Source: Entomomonas asaccharolytica
GTDB lineage: Bacteria > Pseudomonadota > Gammaproteobacteria > Pseudomonadales > Pseudomonadaceae
NCBI RefSeq assembly: GCF_016653615.1
Contig: NZ_CP067393.1
Location: 2,681,673 to 2,745,672, forward strand
Length of the DNA: 64,000 bases
Direction of reading: 5' to 3'
Below, piece by piece: positions 27,100 through 35,886 of the stretch; position 1 is the stretch's first letter, and each line of letters starts with the position of its first letter. The notes under the pieces are model-generated. The model did no database searches, was not told the DNA's origin, and worked only from the letters and a program-made list of their open reading frames with translations. The position numbers were made by a program, and so were the translations under genes.

Positions 27100-27810
27100 T
27101 TACTGATCTAGTCGAAACTTATTGGTTTGAGCAGGAAAAGCTTTAGGTTTAACATCCTTAGCCATTTTTGGTGTTGTTAACTCAAATAATGCAAAACCTA
27201 TCACACCAATATTAGCTGCTGAACCTTCATTGGCGCCTTTAATATAAGGGCTATCTTTTTCATGAAATATAAAAGGTTTATATTCTTGTCTGGTTTGCCG
27301 AAAACCTTTAATGGTAATGGTATTACCTGGAAATAGAATATAACCCGCGTTATTATAATGCCCTTCATGGCCTGTGATACTGTCAACACCATCCGTAGTC
27401 ACTAATACCTCATAACCTGTGTTACTAATATTTTCAAAGTAAAGCGTATAACTCTCCCCTTTAATGCCTTTGATATAGTAATTTCCTCCAGATTGAATAA
27501 CAGGAATCTTATTACCATATCTATCTAAAATAGTTACATTGATTCGACCTTGTGCAAAAGCAGGATTAGCAACAACTGTTCCCTCTGGTGGAGTAGCTGA
27601 ATAATAAATCTCCCCCATCGCTGTTGGTTGTGAAGGTGCAACCCTTACCACATCCATAAATTCTTCTTTTGCTTCAACACCATCTCCCCAAATAGGCCCA
27701 GTCTGCTCAAGTTCAGGCAAATCAGTAGCAGGGTGTTTATTACTAGAACAGCCTGTAATAACTAATAAATTTAGCAAAAGGGTTGTTATCAGTAAGGTAG
27801 TACGTTTCAT
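27100..27810 (-). CDS. Predicted lipoprotein, unknown, beta-rich
   Basis: A 236-residue protein with lipobox ITGC (Cys21). The mature part is beta-rich, with aromatic and glycine-rich blocks (SGGNYYIKGIKGESYTLYFE, NTGYEVLVTTDGVDSITG, NNAGYILFPGNTITIKGFRQ, ANIGVIGFALFELTTP). Similar unnamed lipoproteins occur in Acinetobacter and relatives as far as I recall, without known function. It is the first gene of a two-gene unit with the small lipoprotein downstream. The pairing suggests a shared envelope task. I cannot assign one. Confidence 0.65.
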   Translation of the reverse strand: MKRTTLLITTLLLNLLVITGCSSNKHPATDLPELEQTGPIWGDGVEAKEEFMDVVRVAPSQPTAMGEIYYSATPPEGTVVANPAFAQGRINVTILDRYGNKIPVIQSGGNYYIKGIKGESYTLYFENISNTGYEVLVTTDGVDSITGHEGHYNNAGYILFPGNTITIKGFRQTRQEYKPFIFHEKDSPYIKGANEGSAANIGVIGFALFELTTPKMAKDVKPKAFPAQTNKFRLDQ

Positions 27811-27942
27811 ATATGATATTCCTTATAGAGGAATTCTAAGTGAATTTATTAGCAAAGCCTAAACACTCTGTTAGGCTAACTAGAGTTAGTTTTAATGCAT
27901 TATAAACTAAAAAAATAACTTTATTATTATAGTAATTTCAAA

Positions 27943-27979
27943 AAACAGAAATAGCACTATTTATCCAATAGTGCTATTT
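27943..27979 (-). terminator. Terminator after the 247-residue unknown gene
   Basis: A 13-base perfect stem (27949-27961 with 27967-27979) with a T-run shortly after it on the minus strand. It lies 15 bases after the stop at 27994. Confidence 0.85.
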
Positions 27980-27993
27980 CTATTGATTATATT

Positions 27994-28737
27994 TTACTGA
28001 GATTTCCAAGCAATTAATGCGCCTGCTTGACCAAAAAGCGAATTAACATCAGCTAAATTTTCTTCTGGAACATTCCAAATAAAAGACTGACCATTATTAA
28101 CTGCCTTTAGCTCACCAAATGCGGCGTTGCCCATAATCAAGTTGCCTAAACTTTGGCCTTGAATACTAATGTTTAAATGGTTACTGTTAAGTACATTATG
28201 GGGATAAACCATTCTTAACATATTATCTTTATATCTGGCAGGGCCATTAAATAAACCTGGGGTTTCATCACGCCAAACTAGATGCTTCTCATACACAGGT
28301 AGAGGTACTACCCCTTCATCTAGCACATACTCATAAGCATCAACCACATTTTCTTGTGTATAAACAATACCATAAGCAGCATTAGCTATTTCGGCACAAT
28401 CTTTTAAAAACTCTTCCAGTTTATCTTTAGGTATATTATTGGCATACTGCATATCAATATGATAAAAACCACCATATTGTTCTGTTACATGGCCAAATGA
28501 AGCTGCCCATGGCAGACTATTACCATCCTTATGATAAAGTCTAAAATCCTGCGCCTCACCGCTAGCAATTAACTTTGCTAAATCAGATACTGATACATTG
28601 CTGTATCCTGCATGTTGGGAGCGGTATGCTGCATCTGTTATAGGAAGGCCTACCATTTTAAAAAATAATTGTGCTAGTGTGTAAGCTTCTTGAGAAGATA
28701 AATTATCTGTATTATATAACGCTATTCCGATGCACAT
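27994..28737 (-). CDS. Unknown soluble protein
   Basis: I do not recognise this 247-residue protein. It has no signal peptide or membrane segment and seems to be a cytosolic alpha/beta protein rich in Tyr, Asn and acidic residues (MQYANNIPKDKLEEFLKD, YGIVYTQENVVDAYEYVLDEG, NSNHLNISIQGQSLGNLIMG). Its acidic character, single-gene transcription unit with strong terminator and lack of motifs resemble immunity-type proteins of toxin systems, but no toxin gene is next to it, so that is only a guess. AGGAGGT lies just upstream of the ATG, a strong ribosome-binding site. Confidence 0.6.
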   Translation of the reverse strand: MCIGIALYNTDNLSSQEAYTLAQLFFKMVGLPITDAAYRSQHAGYSNVSVSDLAKLIASGEAQDFRLYHKDGNSLPWAASFGHVTEQYGGFYHIDMQYANNIPKDKLEEFLKDCAEIANAAYGIVYTQENVVDAYEYVLDEGVVPLPVYEKHLVWRDETPGLFNGPARYKDNMLRMVYPHNVLNSNHLNISIQGQSLGNLIMGNAAFGELKAVNNGQSFIWNVPEENLADVNSLFGQAGALIAWKSQ

Positions 28738-29058
28738 AAGACCTCCTGAAGGTGTTCACTAGCGAATAATGAACATTTAAATATAAAAACAAAATACCAC
28801 TTTCTACTATGACAACAAATTTATACAAAAACCATGAGAATAATCAATAATTCTAGTAACTTTTAAGTAAATATTGATACTAAGTATTTCATTTAACAAA
28901 TTAAAATACTTTTCAGTTGATTATTCTATGAATTAAATATATAACTTTACTTTGTTTTATCAGGCTTCAATTAAAAGAAGATGACATTATTACACATTGG
29001 TTTTAGCCAATTAATAACTTACAGTGGCAGTCAACAATAAATAAAGGGTACCAATAAG
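28738..29058. other. Intergenic region between divergent unknown gene and yciA
   Basis: About 320 bases of AT-rich DNA hold the promoters of two divergent genes. I see no hairpin, repeat or coding potential that I could support. Confidence 0.55.
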
Positions 29059-29469
29059 ATGAATAAACAAGAAACTGATTACCTGTTACCCCAAGGTGAT
29101 ATTGCCTTGCAAATCACTGCTCTTCCATGTAATACCAATGGCTTTGGTGATATTTATGGTGGCTGGCTTGTTTCCCAAATGGATATTGCTGGTACGTCGG
29201 TTGCAGCTAAAATAGCGAAAGGCCGCGTAGCTACCGTTGCTATTGACCAAATGTCTTTTTTAGTACCTGTTGCAGTAGGCTCACAACTTTCGTTTTATAC
29301 AGAAACACTCTCAGTGAGACGTAGTTCTATTCAAATTCGTGTAGAAGCATGGAGTGAGGGGTTAATCACAGATGATTGGCGTAAAGTAACAGAAGCTGTT
29401 TTTGTATTTGTTGCTATTGATAGCAGTGGCAGAACACGGGCATTGCCTGAGCAAAATACGCTAGCTTGA
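29059..29469 (+). CDS. yciA: Acyl-CoA thioesterase, YciA type
   Basis: A 136-residue hotdog-fold thioesterase. The motif NTNGFGDIYGGWLVSQMDIAG contains the catalytic-region Asn and Asp of the YciA/BACH group, followed by VATVAIDQMSFLVPVAVGSQL. YciA hydrolyses a wide range of acyl-CoAs and is thought to keep free CoA available. It is a single gene upstream of hemC; the 107-base gap to hemC suggests a separate promoter. Confidence 0.9.
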   Translation: MNKQETDYLLPQGDIALQITALPCNTNGFGDIYGGWLVSQMDIAGTSVAAKIAKGRVATVAIDQMSFLVPVAVGSQLSFYTETLSVRRSSIQIRVEAWSEGLITDDWRKVTEAVFVFVAIDSSGRTRALPEQNTLA

Positions 29470-29576
29470 TGATCTAATATCTTTATTCTAACTATTAAAT
29501 CAGTTAAAGTGAGTACTTTTATAATTATAGAAACTATAATTGTATTATTTACTTAGTTGACTGGATTTATAATCAT

Positions 29577-30509
29577 ATGCCTAGAACAATTCGTATTGCC
29601 ACGCGTAAAAGTGCCCTAGCACTTTGGCAAGCTGAATATGTTAAAACTCGTTTAGAAGCTTTCCATCCTGATATTAATGTAGAACTAGTACCCATGGTTA
29701 GCCGTGGTGATAAATTATTAGATTCACCTTTAGCTAAAATCGGTGGTAAAGGGCTTTTTGTTAAAGAGCTTGAAACCGCTTTGCTTGAGAACGAGGCTGA
29801 TATTGCTGTTCACTCAATGAAAGATGTACCAATGGATTTCCCTGAAGGATTAGGCTTATATTGTATTTGTGAACGAGAAGATCCTCGTGATGCCTTTGTA
29901 TCTAATAAATATAACTCCATAGATGAATTACCAAAAGGTGCTATTGTTGGTACTTCAAGCTTAAGACGACAAGCACAACTATTAACCTATAGACCAGATT
30001 TAACAATTCATTTCTTACGCGGAAATGTTAATACTCGTTTAGCTAAGTTAGATGCTAATGAATATGATGCCATTATTTTAGCAGCAGCAGGCTTAATACG
30101 TCTTGAATTTACTAACAGAATTCGCTGTTATATCCCTGTAGAAATGAGTTTACCCGCTGTTGGACAAGGTGCTGTAGGCATTGAAGCCAGAACCAGTGAT
30201 ATTGAATTACATGAATTACTAAAACCTCTGCACCACCAACAAACCGCTTTTTGTGTCAGCGCTGAACGCGCTATGAATAAACACCTAAATGGTGGTTGCC
30301 AAGTTCCAATTGCTGGCTATGCACTGCTTAATAACGATCAACTTTTGTTAAGAGGACTTGTCGCCCAGCCTGATGGCCAAAAAGTTCTAACGGCTGAATT
30401 TACAGCCCCTAGCAGCCAAGCAGTAGAACTAGGTATAAAGACTGCTGAAACGCTGCTCAGCTTAGGAGCAGATGATATTTTAAAAGCTATTTATGGTGAG
30501 GAAAAATAG
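29577..30509 (+). CDS. hemC: Hydroxymethylbilane synthase (porphobilinogen deaminase)
   Basis: HemC joins four porphobilinogen units into hydroxymethylbilane in haem synthesis. The 310-residue protein has [51 protein letters not shown] with the catalytic Asp, [24 protein letters not shown] and [12 protein letters not shown], whose Cys holds the dipyrromethane cofactor. It starts the hemC-hemD-hemX-hemY cluster, arranged as in Pseudomonas. An 8-base palindrome (29523-29530 with 29534-29541) lies in its leader. Confidence 0.97.
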   Translation: MPRTIRIATRKSALALWQAEYVKTRLEAFHPDINVELVPMVSRGDKLLDSPLAKIGGKGLFVKELETALLENEADIAVHSMKDVPMDFPEGLGLYCICEREDPRDAFVSNKYNSIDELPKGAIVGTSSLRRQAQLLTYRPDLTIHFLRGNVNTRLAKLDANEYDAIILAAAGLIRLEFTNRIRCYIPVEMSLPAVGQGAVGIEARTSDIELHELLKPLHHQQTAFCVSAERAMNKHLNGGCQVPIAGYALLNNDQLLLRGLVAQPDGQKVLTAEFTAPSSQAVELGIKTAETLLSLGADDILKAIYGEEK

Positions 30510-30511
30510 CC

Positions 30512-31276
30512 ATGAATAGCTGGCGTCTACTTTTAACGCGCTCAGCACCCGACTGTCACTCACAAGCTGACACTTTAGCAGAATTAGGTATTACTGCTGA
30601 ATGCTTACCGCTATTGGAAATAGTAGCTTTACCTGAAACAGCTAGCCAACGCAGCCAATTACTTGATTTTGATCGATATACAACCCTTGTAGTTATTAGT
30701 AAACCTGCTGCCAAACTCATTCTGGAACGATTAGATTACTACTGGCCGCAACTGCCTATTCAACAAACATGGTTTACAGTGGGTAAAGCCACTGCTGAGA
30801 TATTGCAAGCGGCCAATCTTAGTGTGCACTACCCCACTTTAGGCGATGATAGCGAAGCATTATGGCAGCTTGTAGAGTTTCAAGAAAACTTAGCCAACCC
30901 ACAATGTCGAGTATTAATTATTAAGGGTGAAGAAGGCCGTCAATGGTTAGCCGAAAAACTACAGCTAAGTGGTATTGCTACTGAAACAATGGAACTTTAT
31001 CGTCGCCAGATGCCTAATTACACAGAACAAGTTTTATGGCGGCAGTTAACTGATAAAAATATCAACGCTATTGTAATCAGTAGTGGCCAAGCTTTAGATA
31101 ATTTACAACAACTAGTAACAACTGATTGGCAGAAACTTGCAGAAATGCCTGTGTTTGTTCCAAGCAAGCGTGTAGCAGAACAAGCAGCAAATTTGGGTAT
31201 TCGCCAAATTATTAATTGTAATGGTGCTAGTATAGATGCATTAATAACTTCATTAAAAAACCACCAAGCACCGTAA
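30512..31276 (+). CDS. hemD: Uroporphyrinogen-III synthase
   Basis: HemD closes hydroxymethylbilane to uroporphyrinogen III. This family is poorly conserved, but the 254-residue length, two-domain layout and blocks LLLTRSAPDCHSQADTLAELG, TTLVVISKPAAK, WFTVGKATAEIL, VLIIKGEEGRQWLAEKL and VPSKRVAEQAANLG fit it. It starts 2 bases after hemC, so the two are translated together. Confidence 0.93.
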   Translation: MNSWRLLLTRSAPDCHSQADTLAELGITAECLPLLEIVALPETASQRSQLLDFDRYTTLVVISKPAAKLILERLDYYWPQLPIQQTWFTVGKATAEILQAANLSVHYPTLGDDSEALWQLVEFQENLANPQCRVLIIKGEEGRQWLAEKLQLSGIATETMELYRRQMPNYTEQVLWRQLTDKNINAIVISSGQALDNLQQLVTTDWQKLAEMPVFVPSKRVAEQAANLGIRQIINCNGASIDALITSLKNHQAP

Positions 31277-31325
31277 TTGTTATAAAATACTTCTACTTGA
31301 TACTGAATAATTGAAGGATAAGCCA

Positions 31326-32522
31326 GTGAACAAGCAAACAGACCCACAACAAAATGAATCCGTTGAAGCTAATAATCCTAAAGCTAAGGTGACTAGTAAC
31401 CCATCCGAGCCACCCAAAACAACTTCAACCAAAAATAAAACACACACTGCCGCCTCTGTTAAAGCTAATAGTACAATGATTGCTGGCTTAGCATTAGTTA
31501 TTGCTATTATAGGATGTGGTGGTGCTGGCTATACCTATTGGCAAATTAAAAATCAAAATAACCTACTTGCTGACCAAAATACCAGCTTAACGACACAGTT
31601 AGCAGAGCAACAACAAAAGTTTGATCAAGCGCTTCAGCAATTTAGTGAAAATACCAAACAACAAGAAGCATCACTACGAAACCAACTGGCAGATACACAA
31701 AGTAAACTAAAGGATTTGGGTGCAGAAACAAGCAAAGTTAAAGCATCCCAAGAAAATGTAATCACGCAAGTGGCAAAAGTAAATGCAGACTCTAGCCAAA
31801 CATGGATGCTATTTGAGGCTAAACAGATATTAAAACAGGCTTTCTTTCGATTAAGAGCTTCTGATGTTAATGGCGCCAGCAAACTATTAGACGACCTGAA
31901 CGAAACCATTAAACTACGTGGCGACCTTAGTCAAACAGCCAGCAAAGTTAATCAAACCATCGAAACAGCCCTTTTAAAACTACAGCAGGCCGAACAAGTA
32001 GACCGTGCTAATCTCTATTCACAATTAGCGGCAATTCAAACTCAGATCGCTGAACTAAAGGTTAAACAACCTGTTTTCCAAAAACAGGATACTTCCCAAG
32101 AAAAACCAACTAATCGTTTTGAAGCATTAGCAGATAAATTATCTAACTACGTTCGAGTAGACTTCAATGCTAACAGTAAAGTATTACCTATACTTACTTC
32201 ACAAGGTTTTGGGCAATTAAAAATGACTTTAAACCTTGCCATTGAAAAAGCACAATGGGCAGCGCTTAATGGTGAAAGTGATATTTATAAAAGCGAGCTT
32301 ACCCGTGTTGCAGAGTTGTTAGAGCAATACTTTGATGCTGACACTACAGCAGTATCAGCTTTAATCACCAAAATTGAACAACTTAAAAACAAAACAATTA
32401 TTACAGAAGTACCTGATATCACAGATACCTTACAGTTTGTTAACAGCTACTTAGATGAACAAATCTCTCTAAATACACCTCAACAAACAGTTACTCAACC
32501 AACAGGAGGCAATAATCAATGA
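31326..32522 (+). CDS. hemX: HemX, inner-membrane protein of the hem cluster
   Basis: A 398-residue protein with a low-complexity Lys/Pro/Thr-rich cytoplasmic N-terminus (about residues 1-50), one membrane segment (about 52-75, MIAGLALVIAIIGCGGAGYTYW) and a long periplasmic coiled-coil region (about 80-160) followed by a helical domain. HemX is often called uroporphyrinogen-III C-methyltransferase but lacks a methyltransferase domain; its role is unproven. The GTG at 31326 is chosen because AAGGA lies 8 bases before it; the upstream TTG has no ribosome-binding site. It overlaps hemY by 4 bases. Confidence 0.9.
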   Translation: MNKQTDPQQNESVEANNPKAKVTSNPSEPPKTTSTKNKTHTAASVKANSTMIAGLALVIAIIGCGGAGYTYWQIKNQNNLLADQNTSLTTQLAEQQQKFDQALQQFSENTKQQEASLRNQLADTQSKLKDLGAETSKVKASQENVITQVAKVNADSSQTWMLFEAKQILKQAFFRLRASDVNGASKLLDDLNETIKLRGDLSQTASKVNQTIETALLKLQQAEQVDRANLYSQLAAIQTQIAELKVKQPVFQKQDTSQEKPTNRFEALADKLSNYVRVDFNANSKVLPILTSQGFGQLKMTLNLAIEKAQWAALNGESDIYKSELTRVAELLEQYFDADTTAVSALITKIEQLKNKTIITEVPDITDTLQFVNSYLDEQISLNTPQQTVTQPTGGNNQ

Positions 32523-33748
32523 ATCGCCTCATGGTTAAACTAGTCATCGTTGTTCTTTGTACTCTTGTACTAGGCGTAGCTATTTCTATAGATGCAGGTT
32601 ATGTCTTTATCAAATTTAGCCGTTTTGAATATGAATCGAGTCTCTGGGTAACCTTTGCTTTAATAGGGTTTGTTATTTTTGTTATCTGGTTACTCTTTAC
32701 CCTTACTGGCATATTGTTTGAAGTGTTTGGCAAAATTAACCCCTTTTCTAGCGAAAGAAAGCAAAAGCTAGGAGAAGCAGGTATGCGTGAGTTAGCAGAA
32801 GGTAATTGGTCTGCCGCATTAAAACACCTCAAAGCTGCCACAAAGGGAAGTCATAAATCATTAGGTCACTATTTAGGTGCAGCGCAAGCAGCCAATGAAT
32901 TAGGTGAATACGAGAAAAGTAACGCTTTTATTGAAGCGGCTTGTGATTACGCACCCAAAGCTAAAATAGCAATTGGTTTAACTTTTGGTCGCTTATTAAT
33001 GGCGCGTCAAGATTATGATAAAGCATTAGCTGTAGCTAACGAGCTTTATGAAGATAAACCTAATAATCCACTGGTTATTAAACTTGTCTACGATATTTAT
33101 TTACAACAAGAAAACTGGATAGCTATTAATAGATTATTACCTGCCTTAGCGAAACATAAGTTATTACCTGAAAATACCCTTGCTAAACTTGAGCAGTATG
33201 TATGGTCTTCATTATTAAAAGAATCTTTTGCTAATAATAAAGAGCAACCTGTTATCGCTGCAGAGCAATTGAAAAAAGCATGGGATGGTTTACCTAATAA
33301 TGCCAGAGATGATATGGCAATTTTAGAAACCTATATCCAACTGCTTTGCTCATTGGGTAATCAACAAGAAGCTGAGAAACTCTTACAAAAAAGTATTGAT
33401 AAAGACTATCGCTCTGAGTTGGTTTATTTATATGGTCAAATCAAAGGCAACGATGCGGCTAAACAAATTAGTAGCGCAGAGCGTTGGTTAAATACCCATA
33501 GTGATGATGCTATTTTATATTTAACCCTAGGTAAACTTTGTCAACGCGCCCAATTATGGGGTAAAGCTCAAGAATACTTTGAGAAAAGTTTACAGCTTAA
33601 ACGCTCTCCAGAAGCCTGTCTTGAATTAGCAGGCTATTTAGCGCAACGCGGTGAAACACAAAAGAGTAACCAACTTTTCCAAGAAAGCTTACAGCAAATC
33701 CATCGCTCTTTGTATTTACCTTCGGCTGCAAAAAATAAATTAGACTAA
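32519..33748 (+). CDS. hemY: HemY, haem-cluster membrane protein with TPR-like repeats
   Basis: A 409-residue protein with two N-terminal membrane segments (about residues 5-25 and 42-65) and the HemY N-terminal domain, followed by tetratricopeptide-like helices (ALAVANELYEDKPNNPLVIKL, LYLTLGKLCQRAQLWGKAQEYFEKS, CLELAGYLAQRGETQKSNQLF). It is not the oxidase HemY of Gram-positives. The protein sits in the inner membrane and is thought to help late porphyrin synthesis, but its exact role is unknown. The ATGA overlap with hemX shows tight coupling. Confidence 0.92.
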   Translation: MNRLMVKLVIVVLCTLVLGVAISIDAGYVFIKFSRFEYESSLWVTFALIGFVIFVIWLLFTLTGILFEVFGKINPFSSERKQKLGEAGMRELAEGNWSAALKHLKAATKGSHKSLGHYLGAAQAANELGEYEKSNAFIEAACDYAPKAKIAIGLTFGRLLMARQDYDKALAVANELYEDKPNNPLVIKLVYDIYLQQENWIAINRLLPALAKHKLLPENTLAKLEQYVWSSLLKESFANNKEQPVIAAEQLKKAWDGLPNNARDDMAILETYIQLLCSLGNQQEAEKLLQKSIDKDYRSELVYLYGQIKGNDAAKQISSAERWLNTHSDDAILYLTLGKLCQRAQLWGKAQEYFEKSLQLKRSPEACLELAGYLAQRGETQKSNQLFQESLQQIHRSLYLPSAAKNKLD

Positions 33749-33756
33749 CCACTTAA

Positions 33757-33785
33757 ACCAGTAGTAACGCCAAGTTACTACTGGT
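33757..33785. terminator. Hairpin between hemY and clsA
   Basis: A 12-base perfect stem (33757-33768 with 33774-33785) with a 5-base loop lies in the 45-base gap between two convergent genes. The T-runs are poor on both sides, so it is a likely but imperfect bidirectional terminator. Confidence 0.65.
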
Positions 33786-33793
33786 CTGTTAAG

Positions 33794-35239
33794 TTATAAT
33801 ACAGGTGATAGTAGTCTTGCTATACCTAAACCAAAACGATAAAAGAAAGAATATTTTTTACTATCAACCAAGCTTTTTTCTGTAGAAACAGCAAAGTCAT
33901 GAACTAACATATCTTCTACCTTCTCGGTGAACCTTTCACTAATGGTGAGTACCATAATTTCAAAGTTTAAACGGAAAGATCGGTTATCAAGATTAGCACT
34001 ACCAATAGCTGTTACATCATCATCAATTAACAGCACTTTTTGGTGAATAAAGCCTTCTGTGTAATTAAAGACTCTAACCCCCATTTTTACTGCTTCCATT
34101 GCGTACAGCACAGAAGCTAAATAAACAAATAAGTGATCTCTACGGGAAGGGAGCAAAATTCTTACATCTACCCCACGCAACACAGCTAATTGTAAAGCAC
34201 TCCACACTGCCTCATCAGGTACAAAATAAGGGCTGGTAATCCATATACGGTTTTTAGCGGCATTCAGTGCTTCAACAAAAAATAACGAACAGGTTTCTTG
34301 TGCATCGGCAGGGCCACTAGGTATTGACTGGCAAGCGACGCCATCAGTGGGAAATTGCGTTTGGAATAACAATTCAGGCAATGTACCACTTGCCCAAAAC
34401 CAATCTTCAGCAAAAGTCTCTTGTAAACAAGTAACAATTGGGCCTTGTAATACAATATGGGTATCACGCCATGGTGCTAGTGGTGGTTTTTTGCCTAAAT
34501 ATTCGATACCTACATTATGACCACCGACAAAGCCTATTTCACCATCTATAATGGTTATTTTACGATGACAACGGAAATTCCATTGGAAGCGATTAAAAAA
34601 GCTAGTACGTGTTGAAAAAGAGCCAACAAACACCCCTGCTTTTTTCAACGTGGCAATATACTGACCTGGTAATCGTATACTGCCTACCCGATCATACAGG
34701 AAATAAACTTTTACCCCTCTATTGGCGCAATTTATCAATTCTTTTTGTAACGCTTTGCCTAACGCATCATCATTTACAATAAAAAACTCCATTAGTACTA
34801 CTTTTTTGGCATGACGTAATGCGGCAAAGATCGTATCAAAGGTTTGTTGACCATTAACTAGTAAATCAATTTTATTATTAGCTAATAATGGCATTCCCGT
34901 TAATTTATAGAACGCACGTACACTTTCATAACGTTGGTCGGGGCTGCCTGTTATCACCTCTTTTATCCAATTACGCCAATCAATTTTTTGAGTGACTTGG
35001 TGCATTTCTTCATCTACTTGGCGACGTGCCTTAATATAGGCGCCAAATTTATTACGACCAAAAATAAGATAGGGTATAAGTGTTAAAACAGGCATAAACA
35101 CTAAAGACACTGCCCACGCCACAGCACCCTGTGAAGTACGTACAGTAAATAACGCATGCATAGCCGCAAGAATACCGCACAATTCTATGGTAATAAAAAG
35201 AGCACTAAACCAATAAAAATGTTCAGCATGTATAATCAT
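33794..35239 (-). CDS. clsA: Cardiolipin synthase A
   Basis: A 481-residue phospholipase-D-family enzyme that condenses two phosphatidylglycerols into cardiolipin. It has two N-terminal membrane segments (about residues 8-28 and 40-60) and two HKD motifs, HRKITIIDGEIGFVGGHN (about 220) and HQKVLLIDDDVTAIGSAN (about 400), each followed by the expected glycine and asparagine residues. Length matches ClsA. It is convergent with hemY and stands alone. Confidence 0.96.
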   Translation of the reverse strand: MIIHAEHFYWFSALFITIELCGILAAMHALFTVRTSQGAVAWAVSLVFMPVLTLIPYLIFGRNKFGAYIKARRQVDEEMHQVTQKIDWRNWIKEVITGSPDQRYESVRAFYKLTGMPLLANNKIDLLVNGQQTFDTIFAALRHAKKVVLMEFFIVNDDALGKALQKELINCANRGVKVYFLYDRVGSIRLPGQYIATLKKAGVFVGSFSTRTSFFNRFQWNFRCHRKITIIDGEIGFVGGHNVGIEYLGKKPPLAPWRDTHIVLQGPIVTCLQETFAEDWFWASGTLPELLFQTQFPTDGVACQSIPSGPADAQETCSLFFVEALNAAKNRIWITSPYFVPDEAVWSALQLAVLRGVDVRILLPSRRDHLFVYLASVLYAMEAVKMGVRVFNYTEGFIHQKVLLIDDDVTAIGSANLDNRSFRLNFEIMVLTISERFTEKVEDMLVHDFAVSTEKSLVDSKKYSFFYRFGLGIARLLSPVL

Positions 35240-35386
35240 TCTTCTTCTCTATCCTTAATGACTTTATTAATATCTTTCAATATACGGGTTATTCTACAAG
35301 AATGTAATACGCTTAATAGCTAACAGCAAAAAATAGTAAATAACAAAAGTATTACTTACTATTTCTAGGGAAATAGTTTTGATGCT

Positions 35387-35884
35387 CTATTGTTGGCAAG
35401 GGGCTGGTAAATATTTATTATCCACGTTGCTAGCACACTCCCACATAAAAACACTTTCTAATGGGGTCATGGTTAAAGTGAGAGTTTTACCTGCTAACGC
35501 TTGATTTACATCTTCTGTTTTCATAGTAGCCATAATCGTGCAATGCTTATTCACTTCCTTAACCACGACTTGTGCTACATACTTACCTGAAAGTACAGAG
35601 GGTTTAGCGATCCTGTGTGTATTGGAAACTGTATTATCTGGACAGCGTCCTTCTGCTGCGAAATACTCTGCCACAGCCGCTTTTTGATCACTGGCCAAAG
35701 ACAAAGCCTCTGCCATTTGAGCGCGTGATTTATAGTCTGTATCACCAACAGCCAAATTTGCTATATTACTCAAAATAAAGCCTGCTAAACTGATAGTCGA
35801 TGGCTTTTGCTGAAGCTCTATATCATCTGCATAAATCGTGGTTGGTATTATCAATAAAGAAATGACTAATAAATACTTGTTCAT
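35387..35884 (-). CDS. Secreted pilin-like protein lacking the type IV pilin N-terminus
   Basis: Residues 50-165 resemble the globular part of type IV major pilins: YKSRAQMAEALSLASDQKAA, VAEYFAAEGRCP, LSGKYVAQVVV, TIMATMKTEDVNQ, ALAGKTLTLTM, and the terminal NVDNKYLPAPCQQ with paired cysteines. The usual leader and hydrophobic helix (G-F-T-L-x-E) are missing. Instead there is an ordinary Sec signal peptide (MNKYLLVISLLIIPTTIYA, cut before DD). It should be a soluble periplasmic protein, not assembled in a pilus. It starts 2 bases after the WbpM-type gene, so the two are co-transcribed. Function unknown; a pilin-binding or glycan-related role is speculation. Confidence 0.75.
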   Translation of the reverse strand: MNKYLLVISLLIIPTTIYADDIELQQKPSTISLAGFILSNIANLAVGDTDYKSRAQMAEALSLASDQKAAVAEYFAAEGRCPDNTVSNTHRIAKPSVLSGKYVAQVVVKEVNKHCTIMATMKTEDVNQALAGKTLTLTMTPLESVFMWECASNVDNKYLPAPCQQ

Positions 35885-35886
35885 CT

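Noticed and set aside
31311-31325. TTG start for hemX
   Set aside because: AAGGA lies after this TTG and 8 bases before the GTG at 31326, which is the likelier start.
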